This document shows positions 1-10,496 of a stretch of 64,000 nt of DNA, piece by piece. The translations under genes were made by a program, and so were the position numbers. The notes beneath the pieces were generated by a model that was not told the DNA's origin, did not search any database, and was given only the letters and a program-made list of their open reading frames with translations. Within the stretch, counting starts at the first letter, position 1. Every line of letters starts with the position of its first letter. Source of the stretch: Platanthera guangdongensis (lineage: Eukaryota; Streptophyta; Magnoliopsida; Asparagales; Orchidaceae); contig CM077149.1 of assembly GCA_039583875.1 (NCBI GenBank), positions 152,646,416 to 152,710,415 on the forward strand. The letters run 5' to 3'.

Positions 1-538
1 TTCTTGAAAGTTCAGTGCCCTCGCTAGACCTATTTAGGTGGCTACTCTGAAGAAGTTACAATGAAAAACCACAAAATTCTTCCACTTGAGGTCGCAGAGG
101 ATTTGTGGACAGGACAACAAAATGAGTTGGAAGAGCTGGAGCATCCTAAAAAGGAACTTGAAGTCCGGCAGAGGGAGTTATGGTTACCACAGTCTAAGGA
201 GCTAATCGCTGGGTAAGCGCGGCTAAGGCCTGCGTCATGGCCTCCATTTGTTGGGAGGTCTCAGGATGAGCTCGCTCGAATTGAGACTCGAGGGCTTCCC
301 AAGTGATCTCACCACCCGAGCTAAATCTAGTCCCAGCAGACGAGCACTGTTGAAGATCGTGATAAGATATCTTTAGCTGATTGATTCAACGAAAAACTTA
401 TATCAGAAGGCCTCGTGTTAGTTCTGTTGATGCAATATTCCACCCCCCCCCCACACACAATCAGACTAGGGAAATAGGTGGAGAATGCGAGTTGTCAGCT
501 ACTTTCGGCTGAAGAGTCATAGAAAAGAGAGTCTCCAA
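1..538. other. Unresolved transposon-like debris
   Basis: This stretch does not match the 5' part of the HL elements, whose similarity to this copy begins near 539. It holds a 51-codon plus-strand ORF (61-216) with a charged, leucine-rich, coiled-coil-like composition, and a minus-strand coding-like fragment described separately. I recognise no gene. It is probably the wreck of another element joined to HL-1 by rearrangement, because the HL-1 5' LTR and primer site are missing here. Confidence 0.3.
194..380 (-). pseudogene. Coding-like fragment, possibly gag-derived
   Basis: Read on the minus strand, about 60 codons are open and end at a TAG at 194-196. The peptide is rich in Glu, Gln, Ala and Ser and has the helical, Gln/Ala-rich look of N-terminal Gag segments in plant Ty3 elements (for example the piece EALESQFERAHPE followed by repeated ALAALTQ-like residues). 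There is no start codon and no partner domain. The assignment rests on composition only, so it could equally be a captured host fragment. Confidence 0.25.
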
Positions 539-1916
539 GCGGTGATGATCTCGGCGAGCTCCCCAGCCCAGGACCCTTTGTGGGGAGACAAGAGTTCATG
601 GCCTCCATCCAAGGCATCATGGAGATGCTGCGCAACATTGCTCCTCAGGGTGGCAGCTCCACCCCAACCCCCCAGGAGCTAGCTCCCCCCCTCTTGACGA
701 GATGACCCCATCGGCGGGAGAAGGAAGTGCACCAGGAAGAACGCCCGGGAAGGCGAGGATGGGAGATGGGGTCGAGCGAGACCTCACCGGCTGGAAATTG
801 TTCTCCAGCCCGGCGAGTACCGGCCTCCCAAGCGAGCAGGTCGCGCGAGTGGAGGTGGGGAGACCACCCCTCAGGGGGTCTCCCTTCAGCAAGCCGATCA
901 TCTCAGCTTCTGTTCCCGAGGGGTTTAGAGAGCCAGACATGGCTTACTATACCGGTAAGGATGACCCCGTCCAGCATCTGTAGTGGTTTGAGGATGTCGT
1001 CTTCATCAGGCCTATAACGGATGCCTTCAAGTATCGCCTCTTTGCGATCACATTGAAGGAGAAGGCAAGGAACTGGTTTCATCAACTCCCTCCGAGGTCG
1101 ATTTATGGGTTCAAGGACTTGAGCCTAAGCTTTCAGCTTCGCTTCTCCACCTCCAAGAAGAGGAAGAGGAGTCCTGAGTCCATCTTCCTGATAAGGCAGG
1201 GGGCCGAGGAGTCGCTAGCCCGTTACGTTGATAGGTTCCAAGAGGAGATCCTGGAGGTCCAGGAGATGCCAGGGTATGCCCTCCAGATGGCATTCATGGT
1301 GGGGTTGCGCGAGAGGTTCTTTAAGATGAGCCCGACTCAAAAGGCCCCCCTTTCTTTTGAGGAGCTGTTGGAAAGGGCGGCTGAGGAGATAGCCATGGAG
1401 GCGGCCAACCCGGCATTTGTCAAGAAGTTTGCAAAGCTAACAAAGATGGAGTCGAAGGAGCAAGATGACTCGAGACATCAAGAGGGAAGGCGTAGAGAGG
1501 AGCGGAGAGCTCAGGAGGGTCCAAAAGCAGGTTGGAGGCAGCAGGGAGGACCTGCCCAGGGTCCAGAAAGAGCTCTCATCCAGGGCGGAGGGAACTTTCA
1601 TGAGGGCCAAGGGAGGTTCAACTTCCAGAGGCAAGCCCCAAGACAGCTCCTACCCCCGCCGCAGCAAGCCTTGGAGATAGGAGGAGGAAGAGGTAACAGG
1701 AGAGAATGCATAGCCTGTCAAAGGAGGGGAGGAGCGCTACCGTACTGTGACTTCAACCAGGTGGAGGGGCACACCACAGCTACCTGCCCCGAGTTCCTGG
1801 AAGTGAGGGGGGCGAGAGGCCCTGCCCAGCCACAGCCACCAGTGCGGGTTGAAGAGGTTCTGCCCAGAGAAGGGGGGGATGACGTGTGTGAGGACCGGGT
1901 CGATGTTGGACCTTAA
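539..1916 (+). pseudogene. HL-1 gag, disabled by a nonsense codon
   Basis: Encodes the retrotransposon Gag domain followed by a basic, Gly/Gln/Arg-rich region and a CHHC zinc knuckle. An in-frame TAG at 981-983 replaces the CAG found at the same place in HL-3, so the reading frame is cut; it reopens and runs 1053-1916. Core Gag residues are visible, for example WFHQLPPRSIYGF near the start of the reopened frame. Gag would form the particle and bind element RNA. In plant Ty3 elements of the Athila/Tat type, knuckles with Cys-His-His-Cys spacing are common. The copy looks dead as a protein gene, although its RNA could still be packaged. Confidence 0.8.
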
Positions 1917-1928
1917 GGTGGTATAACT

Positions 1929-2564
1929 GTGATCCATGGTGGAGTGGGGATCGAGGCCACTCGAAAGGCGAGCCTTCATGTGATGTACCGACGGAGTGTC
2001 GCCTCGACGTCCCAGACCCCGCCCCAGGAGGAGAAGATCACATTCTCGGTGAAGGACCTGCGGAATCATGAGGATCCGTTTTGCGATGCGATGGTCATCC
2101 AGACGGCCATCGAGGGCTACACCATCTCCCGGATCTTGGTTGACAACGGAAGCTCCGTCAACGGCTCCGTCAACGTCGTTTTCAAGAAGGCGTTTGACGA
2201 GATGAAGGTAGAGTCAAGGAGGGTGTTGGCCTCGAACGGACCCCTGTTCTGGTTTTCAGGAGAGAGGAAGGAGGTTGAAGGTGGAGTAGGACTCCAAGTG
2301 AAGTTGGGAGGGACTTCAAGGAACTGTCGGTTCGTCATTGTCGACGCTCCAAGCAGCTACAATGCCATCTTTGGAAGCCCCTCATCAGCGCCTTCCGTTG
2401 CGTGTCGTCTTCTTTCCACCAATTCCTCAAGTTCAGCTCAGGAGGGATCTAGGTCAGAGTCAAGGGAGACTCCAGGATGGCTAGGTAGTGTTATGTCACG
2501 GCCGTCAACACCATCTCTTGGTTGGCAAAGGCAGAGGAGATGGAGAAGATCATGGAGAGCCTGA
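1929..2564 (+). pseudogene. HL-1 retropepsin-like segment, degenerate
   Basis: Continues the gag-pro reading of the family. The aspartic-protease signature appears as VDNGSSVN, the form of the D-[TS]-G catalytic turn used by this family, followed by the hydrophobic FVIVDAPSSYNAIFG segment. A short in-frame duplication of the GSVN codons lies next to the active-site turn (near 2155-2175), and a one-base loss near 2385 relative to HL-3 and HL-4 shifts the frame. The protease would cleave Gag into mature proteins. This copy is very unlikely to be functional. Confidence 0.7.
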
Positions 2565-2679
2565 GCAGGATGGAAGTGTCCGGCGAGAAGGAAGCGGATG
2601 ACGACCACCAGGCCCAGACCCCCGAGGAAGCCTCGCCCCGGCAGAGTCCTGTATGTTTCTTATGTTGTAGTGAGTCCAA

Positions 2680-2702
2680 CCCCTGACCCACTGAGTCGGG
2701 GG
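2680..2702 (+). other. HL-1 post-gag-pro hairpin
   Basis: CCCCTGAC, a 7-nt loop, then GTCGGGGG. The stem is fully paired in RNA because the one C-to-T change relative to HL-3 gives a U-G wobble. It sits just downstream of the gag-pro end and just before the tandem array, the same place as in HL-3 and HL-4. Confidence 0.6.
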
Positions 2703-2769
2703 GGGGGGTATGTAACTCATCTCTTTTTCTCGTTTGAGGATGTTGGATTTGGTAGAGTTCAAGTGAAAC

Positions 2770-3831
2770 ACCTGGTTCCCCACCCCCGAGAGGATCTCCT
2801 TAGTCAGGCTCCCACTAGCTGGTTGGGTCGAATGTGCCTCGAGGAGAGCAAGCCCCACCCCGAGAGGATCTCCTCAGCCAGGCTCCCACTAGCTGGTTGG
2901 GTAGAATGTGCCTGGGGGAGAGCAAGCCCCACCCCCGAGATGATCTCCTCAGCCAGGCTCCCACTAGCTGGTTGGGTCGAATGTGCCTCGGGGAGAGTAA
3001 GCCCCACCCCCGAGAGGATCTCCTCAGTCAGTCTTCCACTAGCTGTTTGAGTCGAATGTGCCTCGGGGAGAGCAAGCCCCACCCCCAAGAGAATCTCCTC
3101 AGTCAGGCTCCCACTAGCTGGTTGGGTCGAATGTGCATCGGGGAGATCAAGTTCCCACCCCGAGAGGATCTCCTCAGCCAGGCTCCCACTAGCTGGTTGG
3201 GTCGAATGTGCCTCGGGGAGAGCAAGCCCCACCCCCGAGAGGATCTCCTCAGCCAGGCTCCCACTAGCTGGTTGGGTCGAATATGTCACGGGGAGAGCAA
3301 GCACCACCCCCGAGAGGATCTCCTCAGCCAGGCTCTCACTAGCTGGTTGGGTCGAATGTGCCTCGGGGAGATCAAGTTCCCACCCCCGAGAGGATCTCCT
3401 CATCCAGGCTCCCACTAGCTGGTTGGGTCGAATGTGCCTCGGGGAGAGCAAGACCCACCCCCAAGAGGATCTCCTCAGCCAGGCTCCCACTAGCTGGTTG
3501 GGTCGAATGTGCCTCGGGGAGATCAAGTTCCCACCCCCGAGAGGATCTCCTCAGCCAGGCTCCCACTAGCTGGTTGGGTCGAATGTGCCTCGGGGAGAGC
3601 AAGCCCCACCCCCGAGAGGATCTCCTCAGGTAGATTCTCACTAGCTGGTTGGGTCGAATGTGCCTCCGGGAGAGCAAGCCCCACCCCCGAGAGGATCTCC
3701 TTAACCAGGCTCCCACTAGCTGGTTGGGTCGAATGTGCCTCGGGGAGAGCAAGCCCCACCCCCGAGAGGATCTCCTCAGCCAGGCTCCCACTAGCTGGTT
3801 GGGTCGAATGTGCCTCGGGGAGAGCAAGCCC
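2770..3831 (+). repeat. HL-1 tandem stem-loop array, subfamily f (left part)
   Basis: About 14 direct repeats of roughly 75-77 bp. Each unit contains CAGCCAG, the loop GCTCCCACTAG and CTGGTTG, so in RNA the stem pairs with two G-U wobbles and extends to about nine pairs with the flanking bases. A second short inverted motif (CTCGGGGAG) lies between units. Variants reading CAGTCAG keep pairing through U-G. Long ORFs through this array on both strands are by-products of the period. The array is cut by the Copia insertion at 3832. Confidence 0.9.
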
Positions 3832-4940
3832 TGTTGAATTCTGTGAAGTGAAAGTGGGTGAATGGAAGGCTTGGGAAACCTATCCGCGCGGACTACGCGG
3901 ACTGGGTTGGAGGACTGCTAGGTCGGCAGGGATGTTGCAGGCGGTTTGCTCTGTGGCGGCCTGGGCGGTCTGTTCGCGCGGACTGCGCGGACAGCAGCGG
4001 CGGTCTGACAGGCCAGTGTATGCTCAGCAGGCGGTTTACTCCCAGGAAGTAACCGGGCGGATAGGAATGTTATCCGCGGAGTCCGGCTTGAAGCGGACTG
4101 AAGAACTGGAGCTCGGCAGACCGGTTTGGCAGATGCCTTGGTCTTGCTCTAGTGAAGCGGCAAGTGGAAGCCGTGGAGACCGCCGGTCAGCGCGGACAGG
4201 AACTGGAGGTCGCCTGGTATGGCGGGCTAGATCCAGTGTCCGCCTGTAAGTGCGGACTGGCCCTTGCGGCCAGTGGGCTGGACTTGGTGGGAACTGAACC
4301 AAGTCCAGGAGGCTCAGTCCGGGGAGATCGCGCAGTGGAGCGCGGGCTGATTTCTCAGTCCGCCAAGCTTAGTAGAAGTGCTGTTGCCTTGTGTGCTAGC
4401 TTGGAGATATGCGGACTGGAGAATTGCTTGTGCAGGAGCGTGCGGACTGGAGCCAGAGTCCGCTGAGTCCGGTTGAGCCTTGTGATGAGGTTGACTCAGG
4501 GAAGCGGACTGGAGTTCGCTGTATACGCGGACTGGGGTCTGCTGTTAGCAGACTGGATCGACGTGTCCGCTAAGTCCGGAGGTGCCTTGGCAATGAGGTA
4601 ATGGACTTGGGATATGCGGACGATAGCCGGGTATCCGCTGAGTCCGGCAGGTGCCTTGATGGCGCGGTTGCGGGCTCGGGTTTTGCGGGCTGATGCCTTG
4701 TCCGCAGAATGGCGGATACGGCTGTTGTGGAGCGGCTGTGGTGGTCCTGGCTTGGCCTCTGGCGGCAAGGCGGGCTGGATATTGGAGTCCGGCCTTGGAG
4801 AAGCTGGGGCGGACTGGCTATCTGCACAGGAGCGGCGAACTGGCATGTGTGTCCGCGGGCTGGCGGACACACTAGTTCTTGCTGCGGGTTGTGGCGGTGA
4901 TCCTATCGGCTAGGGCGGTGACCATACTCATCGTCGTGCC

Positions 4941-4949
4941 TATAAATAG
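4941..4949 (+). promoter_or_regulatory. TATA box of the Copia 5' LTR
   Basis: TATAAATAG in a GC-rich LTR, with an identical copy at 9164-9172 in the 3' LTR. It is placed as expected for the U3/R boundary, and element RNA would start about 30 bp downstream. Confidence 0.75.
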
Positions 4950-5546
4950 GACCCATGTCACATCAGGAACAGTAACCAACCGAAGGAACCTGGACCGAAG
5001 TAAGTGAACAGTAATTGAGCTCGCGTAAGTTGCTGCGGCCTGGACTTTGTGTCCGCGCGGATAGAGTTGACCCGGTTGTGCTGTGCAGGTTGTGCGGATA
5101 GCGCTGGAAAGCCAGGACTTGGCTCTGATTGCGGTCAGGGATAGTGCGGACTCTGCGGTTAAGCAACAGGCGGTAAACAGCAGGTCGCGGATAGCGGCCA
5201 GGCGGTCTTCTCTTTGGCGACTTGGTTCGGGGTTCAGGAAGTCGCCTGCTTCAGGCGGACTGTTCCATTCGGTGGCGCAGCTTGTGCGGTCTGGCGGCGT
5301 GCAGACCGGCGGTGAAGAGCTAAGCATTGGAGCAAAGGGTGAGTCCGCGCGGCTTGGGTTGCGGTCTGGCGACCTGGCGGACTGAGCGGACTCCACAGCA
5401 GTAGGTCGGCGGCTTGATTGTTTGAGTCCGCGCGGCTTGTTTTTTGTTCTTGTCTTTGTAACTGTCTCTGCTCTCCCGGTGTTGGGTTTTGGTGAAGCAT
5501 GTCTCGCCATGTATGTCTCGCCTTGTAAAGAAGTTTGCTCTTGATC

Positions 5547-5552
5547 AATAAA
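5547..5552 (+). terminator. Poly(A) signal in the Copia LTR
   Basis: AATAAA about 600 bp downstream of the LTR TATA box, repeated at the equivalent place in the 3' LTR, where it would act on full-length element RNA. Confidence 0.55.
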
Positions 5553-5808
5553 GAAGCTTGTGCTGCATGTGTTGCTGGTTGTTACTGCTTTGTTGAGATA
5601 ATCTCTGCTAACTCCACGATCCGGGAAAACTTTCAACATATAAGTGGGCGTATTCTCCTTCGGTTTGTTGAGTTTTCAGCAGGGTATCCAAGGGGGCGTC
5701 TGCGGTTTGTTGAATTTTAACATGGTATCAGAGGGAGGTTGTTGGAGTGGTCAAGCAGTGCTCAATGGAAGTAGTTGCTCTTCTGAAGAGGAAACCAGTG
5801 GTAGAACC

Positions 5809-8472
5809 ATGGCAGTGGAGGATGCAAGTTGTCTTGGTATTGATCTTCTTACAGAGGCGAACTGTGAACGGTGGAAGTCCTGTATGAAGAGCTTTCTTCT
5901 TGGCGAGGACCTTTGGGAGGTTGTATGCGGAGCAGGAGGACAAGAGGATACTGCTGGCAATGCTGAGGCGATGAGAGCTTGGAAGGAGGCAAATGCGAAA
6001 GCGGAGTCTATTCTCAGGCAGGTGATCTCATCGGAGCTCTTGGACCACATCAGTGGATGTCGGTCAGCTGCGGAGGTTTGGACTTCCCTTGATGGGTTGT
6101 TCAGGAAGAAGGTGAAGGAGGTTGCTGCGGATGATGGTCCCTCTACTTCATATCAGGAAGAAAGGAGTGTTTCTCCTAGGCGTGATAGGAAGAGGAAGGA
6201 AGGACCACGGTGCTATAAATGCAAGCAGCAAGGTCATCTTCGGAAGGAGTGCAAGGTTACCTTGCTCTCGGCGAACGTTGCTCAGGTAGGGAGGAAGGAG
6301 AAGAACGTAGTTGGGACTTCAACTAGTTCTGAAGCTGATCGGCTGGATGCCAATGATAGTGCAGCTATCTGGCATGAAAGACTGGGGCATGTAGGGATGG
6401 ACAAGCTGAAAGCAATGGCGGAAAGAAGACTCGTAAGAGGCTTGCCTAGATTGTCATCCTATGGCGATGGTCGGGGGTGTGCGGGATGTCAGGAAAGTGG
6501 AGCCTATCGCTTCATGGTCGACAAAGCACAATCCAGGAGTAAAGCACCATTGGCGGTTGTCCATTGTGCTCTGGTGGGACCGACCGTCACGGCCAGTCTT
6601 GGAGGCAGCAGGTTCATGCTGATATTGGTTGATGACTATTCTGGGTATACTTGGGTATACTTTATGAAGACGAAGTCCAACATGGTACGCTTGTTTGTGG
6701 AGTTCAAGAAGCTTGTCGAAGGCCAGCTTGGCCGGAGGATCAAGGTGTTGAGGACAGGTTTCGGTGGTGAGGTTGACTCAACCGAGTTCTCACGCTTTTG
6801 CAGGAAGCAAGGGATCCGGATGGAGCTTTCTTGTGGACATACTTCACAACAGGGTAGTGTTGCAGCTCGGATGATCCGTTGGTTAACGGAGACCTGCAAG
6901 TGTTGGCTTCGGAGTAAAGGCGTTCCGAAGGCTCTTTGGGCGGAGGGAATAGCCTGTGCTACTCATGTCATCAACCGGATGCCTCTTAGTCCGATCATAA
7001 TGAAGACTCCTTATGAGCTAATGTTCGGAGTGAAGCCCTCAGTGAAGCACCTTCGGGTGTTTGGATCTACCTGCTATATACACTCTCCGGGTGCTCTCAA
7101 AATAAAGCTAGTCTTTGTAGGGTATGATGAGCAGAGAAGAAGATGGAGGTGTATGGATCCTGCAACGAAGAAACTCATAGTGTCGAGAGACATTGTTTTT
7201 GATGAGTTGACGCCGTATTGGGGTAGCTCTTATGTGGAGCTAGAGTTAAGCAGGTCAGATGGTGGGCTGAAGGAGGCTGCTGCTAAGGAAGTGGAGTTGC
7301 CTGAGTCACCAGGTGCTCCAGGTTGTTCTAGCTCCGGGACAAAGGCGTCAGAGTCGGGAAGAAGGGGGAGCGATGCTCCAGGACCTTCTGGCTCAAAGGC
7401 GGAGGCTTCCTGTTCAGGAAGCAAGGGGAGCGATGTTCCAGGCAGTTCATGTTCAAGAGGGGAGTCTTCTGGTTCAGGTAGCAGGGGGAGCGTTGCTCCA
7501 AGTGCTCTTGGTTCCAGTAAGGAGGCGTCTTGTTCAGGGAACAAAGGGAGCATTGTTCCGGGTTTGCCCGGGAACGGAGCTGGTTCAAAAGCAGCGGAGG
7601 TGGTTAGCCATGATCAGGTTCTTCGGAGATCGAAGAGGATCAGTAAGCCACCAGCTCGATATAGCGAAGGGAACACGGCGGACTTGGTCCCGTGTTTCCT
7701 TGTTAGCCCTCAGGTCGAGCAAGGGACTTCTGGCTGTGATGACCCCACTAGAATCAAGGAGGTGGTTGACACCAAGTCTGAAGAGGTGACTTCTCTCAGA
7801 GGCAACAAGGCTTGGGCTTCTGGGTCCAAGGAAGTTGGTGATACTCCTGTGATGCATGAGTGGAGGTTGAAGCTGAAGAAGGCAGAGGGAAGCATGGCTC
7901 CTTTTTGGAGATGCTGGAGGGCTCCCTCATGGTCCATGATATGCGGGGCGAGGACTATGTCTTGGATATCTCTTCGTAGATGCTATCGGAAGGACCAGGT
8001 GCAAGGTTACGGGAGCTGCTGGAGTTATTCACCACTTCTCACTTCAAGGGGGAGTGTTGAATTCTGTGAAGTGAAAGTGGGTGAATGGAAGGCTTGGGAA
8101 ACCTATCCGCGCGGACTACGCGGACTGGGTTGGCGGACTGCTAGGTCGGCAGGGATGTTGCAGGCGGTTTGCTCTGTAGCGGCCTGGGCGGTCTGTTCGC
8201 GCGGACTGCGCGGACAGCAGCGGCGGTCTGACAGGCCAGTGTATGCTCAGCAGGCGGTTTACTCCCAGGAAGTAACCGGGAGGATAGGAATGTTATCCGC
8301 GGAGTCCGGCTTGAAGCGGACTGAAGAACTGGAGCTCGGCAGACCGGTTTGGCAGATGCCTTGGTCTTGCTCTAGTGAAGCGGCAAGTGGAAGCCGTGGA
8401 GACCGCCGGTCAGCGCGGACAGGAACTGGAGGTCGCCCGGTATGGCGGGCTAGATCCAGTGTCCGCCTGTAA
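5809..8472 (+). CDS. Copia Gag-integrase polyprotein with DDE residues replaced, no protease or RT
   Basis: An open frame of 887 codons from an ATG in strong context (ACCATGG); an upstream in-frame ATG overlaps the PBS. Order: Gag (about 1-110), CCHC knuckle CYKCKQQGHLRKEC (135-148), GAG-pre-integrase zinc region (first His 189, Cys 224 and Cys 227), integrase core (about 245-420), a 20-residue-period Ser/Gly linker (about 500-590), an RRSKR-type motif that usually precedes RT, then novel sequence and about 139 codons read from the 3' LTR. No DSG protease motif and no RT or RNase H. The three integrase acidic positions are Ala254, Gly317 and Ala353; the last two keep the D-35-E spacing, so the alignment is firm. 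The frame is intact but the integrase should be inactive. Confidence 0.85.
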   Translation: MAVEDASCLGIDLLTEANCERWKSCMKSFLLGEDLWEVVCGAGGQEDTAGNAEAMRAWKEANAKAESILRQVISSELLDHISGCRSAAEVWTSLDGLFRKKVKEVAADDGPSTSYQEERSVSPRRDRKRKEGPRCYKCKQQGHLRKECKVTLLSANVAQVGRKEKNVVGTSTSSEADRLDANDSAAIWHERLGHVGMDKLKAMAERRLVRGLPRLSSYGDGRGCAGCQESGAYRFMVDKAQSRSKAPLAVVHCALVGPTVTASLGGSRFMLILVDDYSGYTWVYFMKTKSNMVRLFVEFKKLVEGQLGRRIKVLRTGFGGEVDSTEFSRFCRKQGIRMELSCGHTSQQGSVAARMIRWLTETCKCWLRSKGVPKALWAEGIACATHVINRMPLSPIIMKTPYELMFGVKPSVKHLRVFGSTCYIHSPGALKIKLVFVGYDEQRRRWRCMDPATKKLIVSRDIVFDELTPYWGSSYVELELSRSDGGLKEAAAKEVELPESPGAPGCSSSGTKASESGRRGSDAPGPSGSKAEASCSGSKGSDVPGSSCSRGESSGSGSRGSVAPSALGSSKEASCSGNKGSIVPGLPGNGAGSKAAEVVSHDQVLRRSKRISKPPARYSEGNTADLVPCFLVSPQVEQGTSGCDDPTRIKEVVDTKSEEVTSLRGNKAWASGSKEVGDTPVMHEWRLKLKKAEGSMAPFWRCWRAPSWSMICGARTMSWISLRRCYRKDQVQGYGSCWSYSPLLTSRGSVEFCEVKVGEWKAWETYPRGLRGLGWRTARSAGMLQAVCSVAAWAVCSRGLRGQQRRSDRPVYAQQAVYSQEVTGRIGMLSAESGLKRTEELELGRPVWQMPWSCSSEAASGSRGDRRSARTGTGGRPVWRARSSVRL

Positions 8473-9945
8473 GTGCGGACTGGCCCTTGCGGCCAGTGGG
8501 CTGGACTTGGTGGGAACTGAACCAAGTCCAGGAGGCTCAGTCCGGGGAGATCGCGCAGTGGAGCGCGGGCTGATTTCTCAGTCCGCCAAGCTTAGTAGAA
8601 GTGTTGTTGCCTTGTGTGCTAGCTTGGAGATATGCGGACTGGAGAATTGCTTGTGTAGGAGCCTGCGGACTGGAGCCAGAGTCCGCTGAGTCCGGTTGAG
8701 CCTTGTGATGAGGTTGACTCAGGGAAGCGGACTGGAGTTCGCTGTATACGCGGACTGGGGTCTGCTGTTAGCAGACTGGATCGACGTGTCCGCTAAGTCC
8801 GGAGGTGCCTTGGCAATGAGGTAATGGACTTGGGATATGCGGACGATAGCCGGGTATCCGCTGAGTCCGGCAGGTGCCTTGATGGCGCGGTTGCGGGCTC
8901 GGGTTTTGCGGGCTGATGCCTTGTCCGCAGAATGGCGGATACGGCTGTTGTGGAGCGGCTGTGGTGGTCCTGGCTTGGCCTCTGGCGGCAAGGCGGGCTG
9001 GATATTGGAGTCCGGCCTTGGAGAAGCTGGGGCGGACTGGCTATCTGCACAGGAGCAGCGAACTGGCATGTGTGTCCGCGGGCTGGCGGACACACTAGTT
9101 CTTGCTGCGGGTTGTGGCGGTGATCCTATCGGCTAGGGCGGTGACCATACTCATCGTCGTGCCTATAAATAGGACCCATGTCACATCAGGAACAGTAACC
9201 AACCGAAGGAACCTGGACCGAAGTAAGTGAACAGTAATTGAGCTCGCGTAAGTTGCTGCGGCCTGGACTTTGTGTCCGCGCGGATAGAGTTGACCCGGTT
9301 GTGCTGTGCAGGTTGTGCGGATAGCGCTGGAAAGCCAGGACTTGGCTCTGATTGCGGTCAGGGACAGTGCGGACTCTGCGGTTAAGCAACAGGCGGTAAA
9401 CAGCAGGTCGCGGATAGCGGCCAGGCGGTCTTCTCTTTGGCGACTTGGTTCGGGGTTCAGGAAGTCGCCTGCTTCAGGCGGACTGTTCCATTCGGTGGCG
9501 CAGCTTGTGCGGTCTGGCGGCGTGCAGACCGGCGGTGAAGAGCTAAGCATTGGAGCAAAGGGTGAGTCCGCGCGGCTTGGGTTGCGGTCTGGCGACCTGG
9601 CGGACTGAGCGGACTCCACAGCAGTAGGTCGGCGGCTTGATTGTTTGAGTCCGCGCGGCTTGTTTTTTGTTCTTGTCTTTGTAACTGTCTCTGCTCTCCC
9701 GGTGTTGGGTTTTGGTGAAGCATGTCTCGCCATGTATGTCTCGCCTTGTAAAGAAGTTTGCTCTTGATCAATAAAGAAGCTTGTGCTGCATGTGTTGCTG
9801 GTTGTTACTGCTTTGTTGAGATAATCTCTGCTAACTCCACGATCCGGGAAAACTTTCAACATATAAGTGGGCGTATTCTCCTTCGGTTTGTTGAGTTTTC
9901 AGCAGGGTATCCAAGGGGGCGTCTGCGGTTTGTTGAATTTTAACA
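8055..9945 (+). repeat. Copia 3' LTR
   Basis: Same length as the 5' LTR with about nine substitutions (for example cgcctgg against cgcccgg in U3). It carries the stop codon of the Gag-integrase frame at 8470-8472, and a TATA box at 9164-9172. Confidence 0.95.
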
Positions 9946-10420
9946 AGCCCTACTCCCGAGAGGATCTCCTCAGCTAGGCTCCCACTAGCTGGTTGGGTCA
10001 AATATGCCTCGGAGAGATCAGGTTCCCACCCCCGAGAGGATCTCCTCAGCCAGGCTCCCACTAGCTGGTTGGGTCGAATGTGCCTCGGGGAGATCAAGTT
10101 CCTACCCCTGAGAGGATCTCCTTATCCAGGCTCTCACTAGCTGGTTGGGTCGAATGTGCCTCGGGAGGAGTAAGTTCCTTTTTGCCCCGAGACGGTCCCG
10201 TTGCCCAAGCTCTCACTAGCTAGATAGGGCCTATGGTACTTCTCGTGGAAGCCAAGTATTTTTTACCCGGAGGGGGTCTCGTCACCTAGGCTCCCATCAG
10301 CTAGCATAACATGTTGATCCCCCCGGGAGGCTAAGTATTTTGTTTACACGGAGGGGGTCTCGTCACCCAGGCTCCCATCAGCTGGCATGACAGGTTGACC
10401 CCCCGGGGAGGCGCGCAAGA
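9946..10420 (+). repeat. HL-1 tandem array (right part): subfamily f, one degenerate unit, then subfamily d
   Basis: The array interrupted by the Copia resumes with the duplicated AGCCC. Subfamily f units run to about 10165, one degenerate unit follows (about 10166-10250), and two units of subfamily d (GTCACCCAG, loop GCTCCCATCAG, CTGGCATGAC) end the array before the PPT flank. Subfamily d is the LTR-proximal type in every HL element here. Confidence 0.85.
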
Positions 10421-10479
10421 AAATTACACTCAGCGAATATGTCGGGTTGGGCGTTTCATTCCGAGCTTGTGCCAACCTC

Positions 10480-10493
10480 GAAAAGAGCGGGGA
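10480..10493 (+). other. HL-1 polypurine tract
   Basis: GAAAAGAGCGGGGA, three bases before the 3' LTR. The same tract sits before the 3' LTRs of HL-2 (27217-27230), HL-3 (44986-44999) and HL-4 (55426-55439). It would prime plus-strand DNA synthesis. Confidence 0.7.
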
Positions 10494-10496
10494 TTG

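Larger units (their letters stand above)
3832..5722 (+). repeat. Copia 5' LTR
   Basis: Starts TGTTGAATTC and ends TTTTAACA. It is dense in the heptamer GCGGACT and its complement AGTCCGC (about eighteen by eye), all 5' or just 3' of the TATA box at 4941. A polyadenylation hexamer AATAAA is at 5547-5552. The LTR supplies promoter and terminator for the element RNA. Confidence 0.95.
3832..9945 (+). mobile_element. Non-autonomous Ty1/copia retrotransposon, complete with TSD
   Basis: Two LTRs of equal length (3832-5722 and 8055-9945, 1891 bp each) differ at roughly nine sites by eye, so the insertion is recent. AGCCC flanks both ends (3827-3831 and 9946-9950). The PBS TGGTATCAGAG (5723-5733) abuts the 5' LTR and matches initiator-Met tRNA priming. 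A purine tract (8046-8054) abuts the 3' LTR. The 2.3-kb interior encodes Gag plus an integrase-like region only; protease, reverse transcriptase and RNase H are missing. It must therefore have moved using enzymes of another copy. Confidence 0.95.

Noticed and set aside
485..682. Small ORFs 5' of HL-1 gag
   Set aside because: Out-of-frame reading of the gag 5' region; the gag frame is identified by similarity to HL-3.
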